From Pseudomonas pudica (lineage in GTDB: Bacteria; Pseudomonadota; Gammaproteobacteria; Pseudomonadales; Pseudomonadaceae), in NCBI RefSeq assembly GCF_015680405.1, contig NZ_JADLJS010000030.1, positions 1-64,000 of the forward strand: a stretch of 64,000 nt of DNA, in the 5' to 3' direction. Shown in pieces: positions 51,903-64,000 of the stretch. Position 1 is the first letter of the stretch, and every line of letters begins with the position of its first letter. A program made the position numbers and the translations under genes. The notes under the pieces were generated by a model, which worked only from the letters and a program-made list of their open reading frames with translations, searched no databases and was not told where the DNA came from.

Positions 51903-52286
51903 ATGAGCGAGTTGCGTTTCACTGAAGATCACGAATGGCTGCGCGTCGAAGCCGATGGCAGCGTCACCGTGGGCATCACCGCCTACGCCCAGAACGCCCT
52001 TGGCGATGTGGTTTTCGTGCAACTGCCAGAGTTGCAGCAGTATGAGAAAGGCAGCGAAGCGTCCACCGTCGAGTCGGTCAAGGCCGCCAGCGGTGTGTAC
52101 ATGCCCCTTACCGGCGAAGTGGTCCAGATCAACGACCAACTTGAAGACAGCCCGGAGCTGGTCAACGAAGACCCGATGGGCGAAGGCTGGTTCTTCCGCT
52201 TCATTCCCGCCGACGTCAGCGCCGTGGCCGCCCTGCTTGACCAGGACGCCTACGACCGCCTGATCAAAGCCAACGACGACGCCTGA
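51903..52286 (+). CDS. gcvH: Glycine cleavage system H protein
   Basis: Lipoyl carrier of the glycine cleavage complex, shuttling the aminomethyl group among P, T and L proteins. The 127-residue protein has the lipoylation site K60 in STVESVKAASGVYMPLTGEV, and the ends match the family (ELRFTEDHEWLR). Heads gcvH-gcvP-sdaA-gcvT under a sigma-54 promoter. Confidence 0.97.
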   Translation: MSELRFTEDHEWLRVEADGSVTVGITAYAQNALGDVVFVQLPELQQYEKGSEASTVESVKAASGVYMPLTGEVVQINDQLEDSPELVNEDPMGEGWFFRFIPADVSAVAALLDQDAYDRLIKANDDA

Positions 52287-52297
52287 GGAACCCTGCC

Positions 52298-55153
<2,856 letters not shown>

Positions 55154-55163
55154 CCAGGCGCTC

Positions 55164-55312
55164 TGGCCTCATCGCCGGCAAGCCAGCTCCCACAGGGGCC
55201 TCACCGCACCCAAGGCTGGTGCAATACCTGTGAGAGCTGGCTTGCCAGCCCTTAAGGGCTCACCTGTTTTCCAAGGCTGGTGCAGTACCTGTGGGAGCTG
55301 GCTTGCCGGCGA
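55164..55312. repeat. Triple REP with direct repeat between gcvP and sdaA
   Basis: One forward REP (about 55170-55195) is followed by two same-direction inverse units. The segments 55211-55250 and 55272-55311 are about 40-base direct repeats with three or four differences (CCAAGGCTGGTGCA and GAGCTGGCTTGCC shared). It is the only three-unit array in the window. Confidence 0.85.
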
Positions 55313-55355
55313 TCGAGTGCGCAGCACTCGCCTTACCTACCGGAGGGAATGAGCA

Positions 55356-56732
<1,377 letters not shown>

Positions 56733-56759
56733 CCCGACAACAACAGCAAGGAGTCACCG

Positions 56760-57881
56760 ATGTCCGAAACACTGCTCAAGACCCCACTGCACGCCCTGCA
56801 TCTGGAACTGGGTGCGCGCATGGTGCCGTTCGCCGGCTATGACATGCCGGTGCAGTATCCGTTGGGCGTGCTCAAGGAACACCTGCACACCCGCGAGCAG
56901 GCCGGCCTGTTCGATGTCTCGCACATGGGCCAGATCACCCTGCGCGGCAGCGATGCCGCCAAGGCCCTGGAGAGCCTGGTGCCGGTGGATATCATCGACC
57001 TGCCGGTGGGCATGCAGCGCTATGCCATGTTCACCAACGAGCAAGGCGGCATCCTCGACGACCTGATGGTCGCCAACCTGGGCGACGACACCCTGTTCCT
57101 GGTGGTCAACGCCGCCTGCAAGGACCAGGACCTGGCCCACCTGCAAGCACACATCGGCAGCCGTTGCGAGGTGCAGCCGCTGTTCGAGCAGCGCGCCCTG
57201 CTGGCCCTGCAAGGCCCGGCGGCGGTCAAGGTGCTGGAGCGCCTGGCCCCGGAAGTGGCCGGCATGACCTTCATGCAGTTCCGCCCGGTGAAACTGCTGG
57301 GCGAAGACTGCTTCGTCAGCCGCTCGGGCTACACCGGTGAAGACGGCTACGAAATCTCGGTACCGGTACATGCAGCCGAAGCCCTGGCCCGCCGCCTGCT
57401 GGCAGAGCCCGAAGTACAGCCGATCGGCCTGGGTGCGCGCGACTCGCTGCGCCTGGAAGCCGGCCTGTGCCTGTATGGCCACGACATGAACACCGAGACC
57501 ACGCCGGTGGAAGCCAGCCTGCTGTGGGCCATTTCCAAGGTTCGCCGTGCCGATGGCGCGCGTGCCGCCGGCTTCCCGGGTGCCGATGCCATCTTCGCCC
57601 ACCAGCGCGATGGTGTGGCGCGCAAACGTGTGGGCCTGTTGCCGCAGGAACGTACCCCGGTACGTGAAGGCGCGGATATTGTCGATGCAAACGATAAACC
57701 TGTAGGCAAAGTGTGCAGTGGTGGCTTTGGTCCGACACTCGGCGCACCTGTAGCAATGGGTTATATCGATAGTGAACATGCTGCTATCGACACCCCGCTG
57801 TTTGCGTTGGTGCGTGGCAAGAAGGTTGCCTTGAAAGTCAGCAAAATGCCTTTCGTGGCACAACGTTACTACCGGGGCTGA
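56760..57881 (+). CDS. gcvT: Aminomethyltransferase, glycine cleavage T protein
   Basis: Transfers the methylene group from the H-protein aminomethyl arm to tetrahydrofolate, releasing ammonia. The 373-residue protein shows FAGYDMPVQYPLGVLKEH, FDVSHMGQI, the folate-side GILDDLMVANLGDD, and SRSGYTGEDGYEI. Last gene of gcvH-gcvP-sdaA-gcvT. A set of three hairpins follows it. The final ~70 codons use more A/T than the rest. Confidence 0.96.
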   Translation: MSETLLKTPLHALHLELGARMVPFAGYDMPVQYPLGVLKEHLHTREQAGLFDVSHMGQITLRGSDAAKALESLVPVDIIDLPVGMQRYAMFTNEQGGILDDLMVANLGDDTLFLVVNAACKDQDLAHLQAHIGSRCEVQPLFEQRALLALQGPAAVKVLERLAPEVAGMTFMQFRPVKLLGEDCFVSRSGYTGEDGYEISVPVHAAEALARRLLAEPEVQPIGLGARDSLRLEAGLCLYGHDMNTETTPVEASLLWAISKVRRADGARAAGFPGADAIFAHQRDGVARKRVGLLPQERTPVREGADIVDANDKPVGKVCSGGFGPTLGAPVAMGYIDSEHAAIDTPLFALVRGKKVALKVSKMPFVAQRYYRG

Positions 57882-58237
57882 AGCCGCTTTGTGAAGGTTG
57901 CGGGCAGGTTCGACATATTCGTTTTCGAACCTGTCCAATAGCTTTTGAACATGGCGCCAGGCCAGGCGCCATGCCGTTTCCGACAAATCGGTCGGTTATC
58001 GGCAAGCGGCCGATTTTCCATACGACCAAGGGCTTGTTTTTCGCTCGGGAGTTGGCGTAGAGTCACTGCACTGTGTTTGCATGGGTCGCAACAGTTCGTG
58101 ACCTGGGCCAGTAGCCGCAATCTGCTACAACCCGTTTGACGTCTCTTACTTTCCTGCAACCCAGCCCAGTAATCTTTTGCTTCCTTTAATGCAAAAGAAA
58201 CTGTCATCAAAATTCAAGCTTCATAGGAAATAAGACA
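57882..58237. other. 356-base gap: three stem-loops then the csp leader
   Basis: Three inverted repeats are stacked here: 57905-57913 with 57925-57933, 57950-57958 with 57965-57973, and 57985-57991 with 58010-58016, the last followed by TTTT. They probably end the gcv transcript together. The remaining ~200 bases up to 58237 are the expected long 5' leader and promoter of the cold-shock gene; no ORF of note is present. Confidence 0.55.
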
Positions 58238-58450
58238 ATGGCTGAGCGTCAGAACGGTACCGTCAAGTGGTTCAATGACGAAAAAGGTTACGGCTTCATC
58301 ACCCCAGAAAGCGGTCCGGATCTGTTCGTGCACTTCCGCGCTATCGAAGGTAACGGCTTCAAGAGCCTGAAAGAAGGCCAGAAGGTCACCTTCGAAGCAG
58401 TCCAGGGCCAGAAAGGCATGCAGGCTGACAAAGTTCAGGTCGCCGGCTAA
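58238..58450 (+). CDS. Cold-shock domain protein
   Basis: A 70-residue CspA-family nucleic-acid chaperone: five-stranded OB fold with RNP1 KGYGFI and RNP2 DLFVHF. Binds single-stranded RNA or DNA. The start MAERQNGTVKWFND is standard, and ATAGGAAATAAG provides a ribosome binding site. A long untranslated leader suggests RNA-level temperature control, as in E. coli cspA, by inference. A strong terminator follows. Confidence 0.95.
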   Translation: MAERQNGTVKWFNDEKGYGFITPESGPDLFVHFRAIEGNGFKSLKEGQKVTFEAVQGQKGMQADKVQVAG

Positions 58451-58473
58451 GCCGAACCCGACTTCGAGAAAAG

Positions 58474-58501
58474 CCCCTGCCAAGTGCAGGGGTTTTTTTT
58501 T
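58474..58501 (+). terminator. Intrinsic terminator of the cold-shock gene
   Basis: CCCCTGC stem (58474-58480 with 58486-58492) followed by nine T. Confidence 0.93.
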
Positions 58502-58541
58502 GCCCGTAGAATAGCGGCTTCGTTTTCTGGAGCCGTTTTGC

Positions 58542-59030
58542 ATGTCCAAGCCTCTGCTCACACCCCAGGGTGATTTTCCGCCGGTCGGCCTGGGCCGGCG
58601 CCTGGCGGCGATGTTCTACGACTTCCTGCTGTGCACGGCGCTGCTGATCGTGACCGCTGGCGCCTACAAGATGATCCAGATGGCGATCATCGGCGAAGCC
58701 CGGATGCGTGAGCTGACCGAGGCTGGCGCACTGGACGGCGACCCGCTGCTGTCGACGGTGCTGCTGTTCGTCCTGTTCGGTTTCTTTGCCAAGTTCTGGA
58801 CCCATGGCGGGCAGACCCTGGGCATGCAGGTATGGGGTGTGCGGGTGCAGAATGCCGATGGCACGGCCATCAGCCTGTGGCAGGCGCTGCTGCGCTTCGT
58901 GGTGTCGATTGCCTCGTGGCTATGCCTGGGGCTGGGGTTTTTCTGGGTGTTGATCGACAAGCGCAAGCGGGGCTGGCATGACATCTATTCGGAAAGCCAG
59001 CTGGTGCGGGTGCCTAAGCAGAAGAAATGA
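58542..59030 (+). CDS. RDD-family membrane protein
   Basis: A 162-residue inner-membrane protein with the RDD domain: an arginine-containing first helix (LGRRLAAMFYDFLLCTALLI, R and D pair), a second helix, then the HGGQTLGMQVWGVRVQNADG loop and a last helix ending in DKRKRGWHDIYS. Three membrane segments are predicted. Function unknown; suggested roles in transport are not supported by anything seen here. Single gene between the csp terminator and a REP. Confidence 0.87.
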   Translation: MSKPLLTPQGDFPPVGLGRRLAAMFYDFLLCTALLIVTAGAYKMIQMAIIGEARMRELTEAGALDGDPLLSTVLLFVLFGFFAKFWTHGGQTLGMQVWGVRVQNADGTAISLWQALLRFVVSIASWLCLGLGFFWVLIDKRKRGWHDIYSESQLVRVPKQKK

Positions 59031-59044
59031 ACTGAGACCTGTAT

Positions 59045-59158
59045 TGCCTGTGCTGGCCCCTTCGCGGGTAAACCCGCTCCCACAGGTACAGCACAGGCAT
59101 CACGAGCGGTGAGATTCCTGTGGGAGCGGGTTTACCCGCGAAAAGGCCAGCACAGGCG
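59045..59158. repeat. REP inverted pair (CGCGGGTAAACCCGC family)
   Basis: Inverted copies TTCGCGGGTAAACCCGCTC and the reverse lie between the convergent RDD gene and lptG. Confidence 0.9.
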
Positions 59159-59168
59159 AACACCCATG

Positions 59169-59197
59169 AAAAAGCCGACCCTGAGGTCGGCTTTCTT
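59169..59197. terminator. Terminator of lptF-lptG (bidirectional)
   Basis: Perfect 10-bp stem (59171-59180 with 59185-59194), CTGA loop, with A-run on the left and TTT on the right. It serves lptG mainly and can also stop RDD-gene readthrough. Confidence 0.82.
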
Positions 59198-59212
59198 GTA
59201 CAGCTCAGGCCA

Positions 59213-60274
59213 TCAACCTGCCCGGCGCAACAGCCACACGCCGGCCAGCGCACAGATGCCTGCCGGAATCACCACCGCCAGCAGCGGCGGGAAGCCGAAC
59301 ACCTGGCTCGAAGGCCCAAGCAGGTCCTGAGCGATGCGGAACACGAAGCCCACCAGTACACCGGTGAACACGCGCTGGCCGAGGGTTACCGAACGCAGCG
59401 GGCCGAAGATGAACGAAATGGCCATCAGCACCAGCGCCGCGGTCACCATCGGCTGCAACACCTTGGTCCAGAACGCCAGCCAGTATCGAGCATTGTTCAG
59501 GCCCTGGTCGGACAGGTAATGGATGTAGTCCCAAAGCCCGGTGATGGACAGCGACTCCGGCGCCAGGATCACGGTATTGAGCAATTGCGGCGTGAGCGAA
59601 ACGTCCCAGCGCTCCTGCGGCGCGGTCACCACTTCGGTGTGGTCGCCCCGGAAGAAGGTGGTGCGCACGTCGCTGAGCATCCAGTGGTCGTCCTGGTACT
59701 GTGCACGGCGGGCAAAGCTCGAGGTGACGATCTTGCGCTCGCTGTCGAAGCGGTAACGGGTCACACCCAGCAGCAGGCCGTTAGGCTGCACGGCGTTGAT
59801 GTGCACGTACTCCTCGCCCTGGCGGTGCCACATGCCGCGCTTGGAGCTTTGCGCATCACCGCCACCCTGGGCCAGGGAACGGTCGGCCTGGGCCTTGTTC
59901 TCGGTCACCGGCGCCACGTACTCGCCAATCAGCAGGCCGACCAGCATCAGCACCAGCATCGGCTTCATCACCGCCCACACGATGCGCCCGATGGAAACCC
60001 CGGCAGCACGCATGATGGTCAGTTCGCTGCTGCTGGCCAGGCTACCCAGGCCGATCAGGCAGCCGATCAAAGCAGCCATCGGCAGCATTTCGTACAGGCG
60101 CCGTGGTGCGGTCAGCAGGACGAAGTTGCCCGCCTCCATCACCGTGTAGGTGTCACTCAGGTCGCTCATCTCGTCGATGAAGGCAAACAGCGACGCCAGG
60201 CCGAGGATGATCCCCAGCACGGCGAGGATTGCCAGCAGCACGCTCTGGCCGATGTAGCGGTCGAGCTTACCCAT
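59213..60274 (-). CDS. lptG: LPS export permease LptG
   Basis: One of two permeases of the LptB2FG machine that extracts LPS from the inner membrane. The 353-residue protein starts MGKLDRYIGQSVL, has the typical six helices (three at each end) around a periplasmic jellyroll (about 130-255), and the helix-5 segment IFGPLRSVTLGQRVFTGVLVG. The start overlaps the lptF stop by eight bases. Confidence 0.95.
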   Translation of the reverse strand: MGKLDRYIGQSVLLAILAVLGIILGLASLFAFIDEMSDLSDTYTVMEAGNFVLLTAPRRLYEMLPMAALIGCLIGLGSLASSSELTIMRAAGVSIGRIVWAVMKPMLVLMLVGLLIGEYVAPVTENKAQADRSLAQGGGDAQSSKRGMWHRQGEEYVHINAVQPNGLLLGVTRYRFDSERKIVTSSFARRAQYQDDHWMLSDVRTTFFRGDHTEVVTAPQERWDVSLTPQLLNTVILAPESLSITGLWDYIHYLSDQGLNNARYWLAFWTKVLQPMVTAALVLMAISFIFGPLRSVTLGQRVFTGVLVGFVFRIAQDLLGPSSQVFGFPPLLAVVIPAGICALAGVWLLRRAG

Positions 60275-61382
60275 GGGCCACCTCCGCACGACGGGCGGCG
60301 CGTTTGAGGCGCAGCGGCTCCCAGTACATCAGGCCCAGGCCGATCAGCAGGAACAGGCCGTGGACCCACCACATGCCCAGGGCGATCGGCACTTTGCCCT
60401 TTTCGAGGGCGCCGCGTACGGAAATCAGCATTGTCAGGTAGGCCATGTACAGAAGAATTGCCGGCAGCAGCTTGAGGAAGCGGCCTTGGCGCGGGTTGAC
60501 CCGGGCCAGCGGCACCGCCAGCATGGTGACGATGAATACCAGGATGGGCAGCGACAGCCGCCACTGCAGCTCGGCACGCTCACGCAGGCCCTTCTTGCCG
60601 ATCAGCTCGGAAGTGGGAATGGCTTCGCGATCGGTCACTTCCTCGGCGACTTCCGGCTTGGGCAGCAGCACCCCGTAGGTGTCGTACTTGATTGCACGGT
60701 AATCGGCCTGGCCCGGGTTGCCGTCGTAGCGGTAACCGTTTTCCAGTACCAGGTAACGGTTGCCGTCGGCCTGGATTTCCTGGTGGCCTTTTTCGGCAAC
60801 CAGCACCGACGGGGCGCGGTCCTTGGTCTTGTCCTGGTTGAAGCGCTTCTCGGAGATGAACACCCCAGCCAGGTTGATGCGGTCGTCCGACAGCTCTTCG
60901 GTGTAGGTCACCCGCGAGCCGTCGCGCAGGGTCTGGAAGCGGCCCGGCACCAGGGTGTCGAACTCGGTCAGGGCATCCTGCTGGGCAATGATCTGCTGCA
61001 CCTGGGCCACGCCCAGCGGTGCCAGGCTCAAGCTCAGCCACGCTACCAGCAGGGCGACCAGGGCGGCCGGCGCCATGGTCAGGCCCAGCAGGCGCTGCTG
61101 GCTCATGCCGGTGGCCGACAACACGGTCATCTCGCTTTCCAGGTACAAACGCCCGTACGCCAGGAGAATGCCGAGGAACAGCCCCAGAGGCAGGATCAGT
61201 TGCAGGAAGCCCGGCAGGCGGAAGCCCATGATCAGGAACAGCACGCTCGGGTCGAGCACACCCTGGGCAGCCTGGGCCAGGTACTTGATGAAGCGCCCAC
61301 TCATGATGATCACCAACAGCACGGCGCTGACGGCGCTCAAGGTCACCAGGACCTCGCGGGACAGATAACGAAAGACGATCAA
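60267..61382 (-). CDS. lptF: LPS export permease LptF
   Basis: Partner permease of LptG. The 371-residue protein has six membrane helices and a periplasmic jellyroll; IVFRYLSREVLVTLSAVSA is the N-terminal helix. The start is assigned to the TTG at 61382, which has CAGGAG seven bases upstream and gives the family length; the ATG further upstream would add 12 residues without a site. Divergent from pepA, as in many proteobacteria. Confidence 0.94.
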   Translation of the reverse strand: MIVFRYLSREVLVTLSAVSAVLLVIIMSGRFIKYLAQAAQGVLDPSVLFLIMGFRLPGFLQLILPLGLFLGILLAYGRLYLESEMTVLSATGMSQQRLLGLTMAPAALVALLVAWLSLSLAPLGVAQVQQIIAQQDALTEFDTLVPGRFQTLRDGSRVTYTEELSDDRINLAGVFISEKRFNQDKTKDRAPSVLVAEKGHQEIQADGNRYLVLENGYRYDGNPGQADYRAIKYDTYGVLLPKPEVAEEVTDREAIPTSELIGKKGLRERAELQWRLSLPILVFIVTMLAVPLARVNPRQGRFLKLLPAILLYMAYLTMLISVRGALEKGKVPIALGMWWVHGLFLLIGLGLMYWEPLRLKRAARRAEVAHG

Positions 61383-61683
61383 ACCAGACACTCCTGGGTT
61401 GTCAGGGCGGACTGCCAATCAATGGCGCCAGACAATGACTTAGTACAGCCAAGACCAATGCCGGTTCGCCAAAGGCGAACCTCCATGTAAAGTGCGCGCA
61501 TTATCCTGTGATTGACCGCCCCTGTCACTTCGCCGCGCATGAAGGCGCATAACGGGGTTGTCAGCACGCTTGCCGCAGGCTCAAACTGGCAGCTTTTCCG
61601 CTGGCGCGCGACGACGCGGCCAGGCCCGTCCAGAGCGCTGGAACACACAGCGCCGACTGTATCGATCATTCGGGGATCCTGAC
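61383..61683. other. 301-base divergent region between lptF and pepA
   Basis: Must hold both promoters. I see no clear operator, hairpin or REP here; the right third is GC-rich and could encode the pepA leader. Confidence 0.5.
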
Positions 61684-63177
61684 ATGGAACTGGTTGTAAA
61701 AAGCGTAGCTGCTGCATCCGTAAAAACCGCCACCCTGGTCCTCCCGGTAGGTGAAAACCGCAAGCTCGGCGCCGTGACCAAGGCCGTCGACCAGGCCAGC
61801 GAGGGCGCCATCAGTGCCGTGCTCAAGCGTGGCGACCTGGCCGGCAAGCCGGGCCAGACCTTGCTTTTGCAGAACCTCGCGGGTCTGAAGGCCGAGCGCG
61901 TGCTGCTGGTGGGCAGCGGCAAGGACGAAGCCCTGGGCGACCGCGCCTGGCGCAAACTGGTCGCGAGTGTGGCCGGCGTGCTCAAGGGCCTGAATGGCGC
62001 TGACGCAGTGCTGGCCCTGGACGACATCGCGGTCAGCAACCGCGATGCCCACTACGGCAAGTACCGCCTGCTGGCCGAGACCCTGCTCGACGGCGAGTAC
62101 GTGTTCGATCGCTTCAAGAGCCAGAAGGCCGAGCCGCGCGCCCTGAAGAAGGTCACCCTGCTGGCCGACAAGGCCGGCCAGGCCGAGGTCGAGCGTGCCG
62201 TCAAGCATGCCAGCGCCATCGCCACCGGCATGGCTTTCACCCGCGACCTGGGCAACCTGCCGCCCAACCTGTGCCACCCAAGCTTCCTGGCCGAACAGGC
62301 CAAGGATCTGGGCAAGGCGCACAAGGCGCTGAAAGTCGAAGTGCTGGACGAGAAGAAGATCAAGGAACTGGGCATGGGCGCGTTCTACGCCGTCGGCCAG
62401 GGCAGCGACCAGCCGCCACGCCTGATCGTGCTCAACTACCAGGGCGGCAAGAAGGCGGACAAGCCGTACGTGCTGGTGGGCAAGGGCATTACCTTCGACA
62501 CCGGTGGCATCAGCCTAAAGCCTGGTGCCGGCATGGACGAAATGAAGTACGACATGTGCGGTGCCGCCAGCGTGCTCGGCACCCTGCGTGCGGTGCTCGA
62601 GCTGCAGCTGCCGGTCAACCTGGTGTGCCTGCTGGCCTGCGCCGAGAACATGCCGAGCGGCGGCGCCACCCGCCCGGGTGACATCGTCACCACCATGAGC
62701 GGGCAGACCGTGGAAATCCTCAACACCGACGCCGAAGGCCGCCTGGTGCTGTGCGACACCCTGACCTACGCCGAGCGCTTCAAGCCGCAGGCAGTCATCG
62801 ACATCGCCACCCTGACCGGCGCCTGCATCGTCGCCCTGGGCAGCCACACCACCGGCCTGATGGGCAACAACGACAACCTGGTCGGCCAGTTGCTCGACGC
62901 CGGCAAGCGCGCCGACGACCGTGCCTGGCAGCTGCCGCTGTTCGATGAGTACCAGGAGCAGCTGGACAGCCCGTTCGCCGACATGGGCAACATCGGCGGG
63001 CCGAAGGCCGGCACCATCACCGCCGGCTGCTTCCTGTCGCGCTTTGCCAAGGCCTACGACTGGGCTCACATGGACATCGCCGGCACCGCCTGGGTCAGCG
63101 GTGGCAAGGACAAGGGCGCCACTGGCCGCCCTGTGCCCCTGCTGACCCAGTACCTGCTGGACCGCGCTGGCGCCTGA
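61684..63177 (+). CDS. pepA: Leucyl aminopeptidase (cytosol aminopeptidase)
   Basis: Two-metal M17 exopeptidase that removes N-terminal residues; in enterobacteria it also binds DNA in cer recombination and carbamoylphosphate control. The 497-residue protein has the metal-site motifs VGKGITFDTGGISLKPGAGM with the catalytic lysine and DMCGAA, and the signature NTDAEGRLVLCD. The ATG at 61684 gives MELVVKSVAA. The holC gene follows after 49 bases. Confidence 0.96.
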   Translation: MELVVKSVAAASVKTATLVLPVGENRKLGAVTKAVDQASEGAISAVLKRGDLAGKPGQTLLLQNLAGLKAERVLLVGSGKDEALGDRAWRKLVASVAGVLKGLNGADAVLALDDIAVSNRDAHYGKYRLLAETLLDGEYVFDRFKSQKAEPRALKKVTLLADKAGQAEVERAVKHASAIATGMAFTRDLGNLPPNLCHPSFLAEQAKDLGKAHKALKVEVLDEKKIKELGMGAFYAVGQGSDQPPRLIVLNYQGGKKADKPYVLVGKGITFDTGGISLKPGAGMDEMKYDMCGAASVLGTLRAVLELQLPVNLVCLLACAENMPSGGATRPGDIVTTMSGQTVEILNTDAEGRLVLCDTLTYAERFKPQAVIDIATLTGACIVALGSHTTGLMGNNDNLVGQLLDAGKRADDRAWQLPLFDEYQEQLDSPFADMGNIGGPKAGTITAGCFLSRFAKAYDWAHMDIAGTAWVSGGKDKGATGRPVPLLTQYLLDRAGA

Positions 63178-63226
63178 CGCCGTGAAGCCGGTGGCGCACT
63201 GCGCGCCGCCGGCCGGCGATACCACC

Positions 63227-63658
63227 ATGAGCAAAGTCGATTTCTACATCCTGCCCACCGACTCGCTGTCGGCGCGGCTCGATTTCGCCTGCAAGCTGTG
63301 CGAAAAGGCCTGGCGCCTCGGCCACCGGGTCTACCTGCATTGCCAGGACGCCGAGCAGCGCAGCGAGCTGGACCAACGTCTGTGGCGCTTCAAGGGCGAG
63401 GCCTTCGTGCCCCACGACCTCGCAGAGGTGCATGCCGATGCCTGCGTGGCATTGGGCCTGGCCGCCGACAGTGCAGGCGACCACCACGACCTGTTGATAA
63501 ACCTGGGCGCCGATGTACCGGGCTTTGTCGGCCAGTTCGAACGGGTTGCCGAGATCGTCGTTGAAGAGCCTGGCATCCGCCAATCTGCCCGTGAACGATT
63601 CCGTTTCTACCGTGAACAGGGCTATGCTCTGCAAGACCACCGCTTACAGCGACTTTGA
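63227..63658 (+). CDS. holC: DNA polymerase III chi subunit
   Basis: Clamp-loader accessory that connects the replisome to single-strand binding protein. The 143-residue protein starts MSKVDFYILPTDS (E. coli-like KVDFYxL pattern) and contains the family segments HRVYLHCQDAEQRSELDQRLW, FVPHDLAE and VPGFVGQFERVAEIVVEEP. The ATG was chosen at 63227, not the in-frame Met at 63182. Directly followed by an unknown gene; valS is expected beyond the window. Confidence 0.93.
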   Translation: MSKVDFYILPTDSLSARLDFACKLCEKAWRLGHRVYLHCQDAEQRSELDQRLWRFKGEAFVPHDLAEVHADACVALGLAADSAGDHHDLLINLGADVPGFVGQFERVAEIVVEEPGIRQSARERFRFYREQGYALQDHRLQRL

Positions 63659-63663
63659 CGACG

Positions 63664-64000
63664 ATGGACAAACCCTCCCCCCTGCCCGATTCCGCCCATC
63701 TGCTCGATGACCTCGAGTCGATACGCCAGCTGCTTGGCGACGCCGACCTGCAACCACCGCTGCTGACAGAGACGGTGGAGCAGATCCCGTTGCTGCTGGA
63801 AGAAGCGCCCGGCAACCATGTTCCTGCGGCCGAACCGGTTGAGGCCGAGCCCGAAGACGACCCGCAGACCCGCCGCCAGGACACCCTGCTGCACCTGGAA
63901 AGCGAACTGCGCGCGGCGGCGCAGATGATCATGCAGGACGTGATCAAAGACTTCACCCCGCACATTGAGAACGAGATCAAGCGCCGGCTGGATGCGCGGA
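63664..64000 (+). CDS. Hypothetical protein, cut by the window end
   Basis: The first 112 residues of an unrecognised protein, starting MDKPSPLPDSAHLLDDLESI five bases after holC. It is acidic and leucine-rich (DDLESIRQLLGDADLQ, PLLLEEAPG), with a helix near 83-112 (QDTLLHLESELRAAAQMIMQ). No signal peptide. The end is missing, so length is unknown. The position between holC and the expected valS suggests a conserved co-transcribed gene. Confidence 0.75.
   Translation, partial: MDKPSPLPDSAHLLDDLESIRQLLGDADLQPPLLTETVEQIPLLLEEAPGNHVPAAEPVEAEPEDDPQTRRQDTLLHLESELRAAAQMIMQDVIKDFTPHIENEIKRRLDAR

Overview
This window is chromosomal DNA from a Pseudomonas of the P. putida group. The GC content is high and coding density is tight. 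The gene order (guaBA, eda-pgl-zwf/hexR, oprB-gtsDCBA, edd-glk-gltR-gtrS/gap-1, arcDABC, gcvH-gcvP-sdaA-gcvT, csp, lptFG/pepA-holC) and the many palindromic REP elements of the P. putida type between genes both point that way. I see no rRNA, tRNA, CRISPR array, prophage or intact insertion sequence. Most genes are core metabolism. Fifty-five whole protein genes, one partial gene at the right edge and one putative leader peptide are listed.

Layout. 1-5300 (- strand): tadA fused by a one-base overlap to a Tat-exported multicopper oxidase, then a compact four-gene run of unknown function (secreted protein, two related membrane proteins, M48 membrane protease). 5.4-12 kb: AraC regulator, guaA/guaB (GMP synthesis), a CxxC-rich small protein, a TauE/SafE permease and a LysR regulator. 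12-16.5 kb: xseA, an M23 peptidase, and leuA preceded by a short leucine-containing leader ORF. 16.7-35.4 kb is the glucose block. OprB and the GtsABCD transporter import glucose, Glk phosphorylates it, Zwf-Pgl-Edd-Eda run the Entner-Doudoroff route, and Gap-1 takes the triose onward. HexR, GltR and GtrS control it. HexR-type operators are visible in front of zwf and in the edd/gap-1 divergent region, and Hfq/Crc-type A-rich motifs sit next to the oprB and gtsA ribosome binding sites.

35.5-41.2 kb: an iron/haem island with a Fur box, ECF sigma factor, FecR-type anti-sigma, STN-bearing TonB receptor, haem oxygenase and a DUF454 membrane protein. 41.2-48 kb: the arginine deiminase operon arcD-arcA-arcB-arcC behind an ANR-like box, with a second arcD copy facing away from it. 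48.5-57.9 kb: a glycine/serine catabolic block. A TyrR-like sigma-54 activator (GcsR type) is separated by a GltS-family symporter from gcvH-gcvP-sdaA-gcvT. Upstream of gcvH there is a readable sigma-54 promoter, an IHF site and a pair of 18-bp dyad boxes. The glyA gene present in the P. aeruginosa version of this operon is absent, and a REP cluster fills that place. 58.2-64 kb: cold-shock protein, RDD protein, lptF-lptG, pepA, holC and the start of an unknown gene cut by the window end.

The most interesting items are the uncharacterised M48 protease/paralogous membrane protein operon, the gcvH control region, the missing glyA with an inserted-looking gltS, a perfect 22-bp stem after gap-1 without a U-tract, and the leuA leader ORF. 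The first ~70 bases look like a corrupted REP element rather than real sequence. Start codons were chosen by ribosome binding sites and family lengths; all homology statements come from reading motifs, not from searches.
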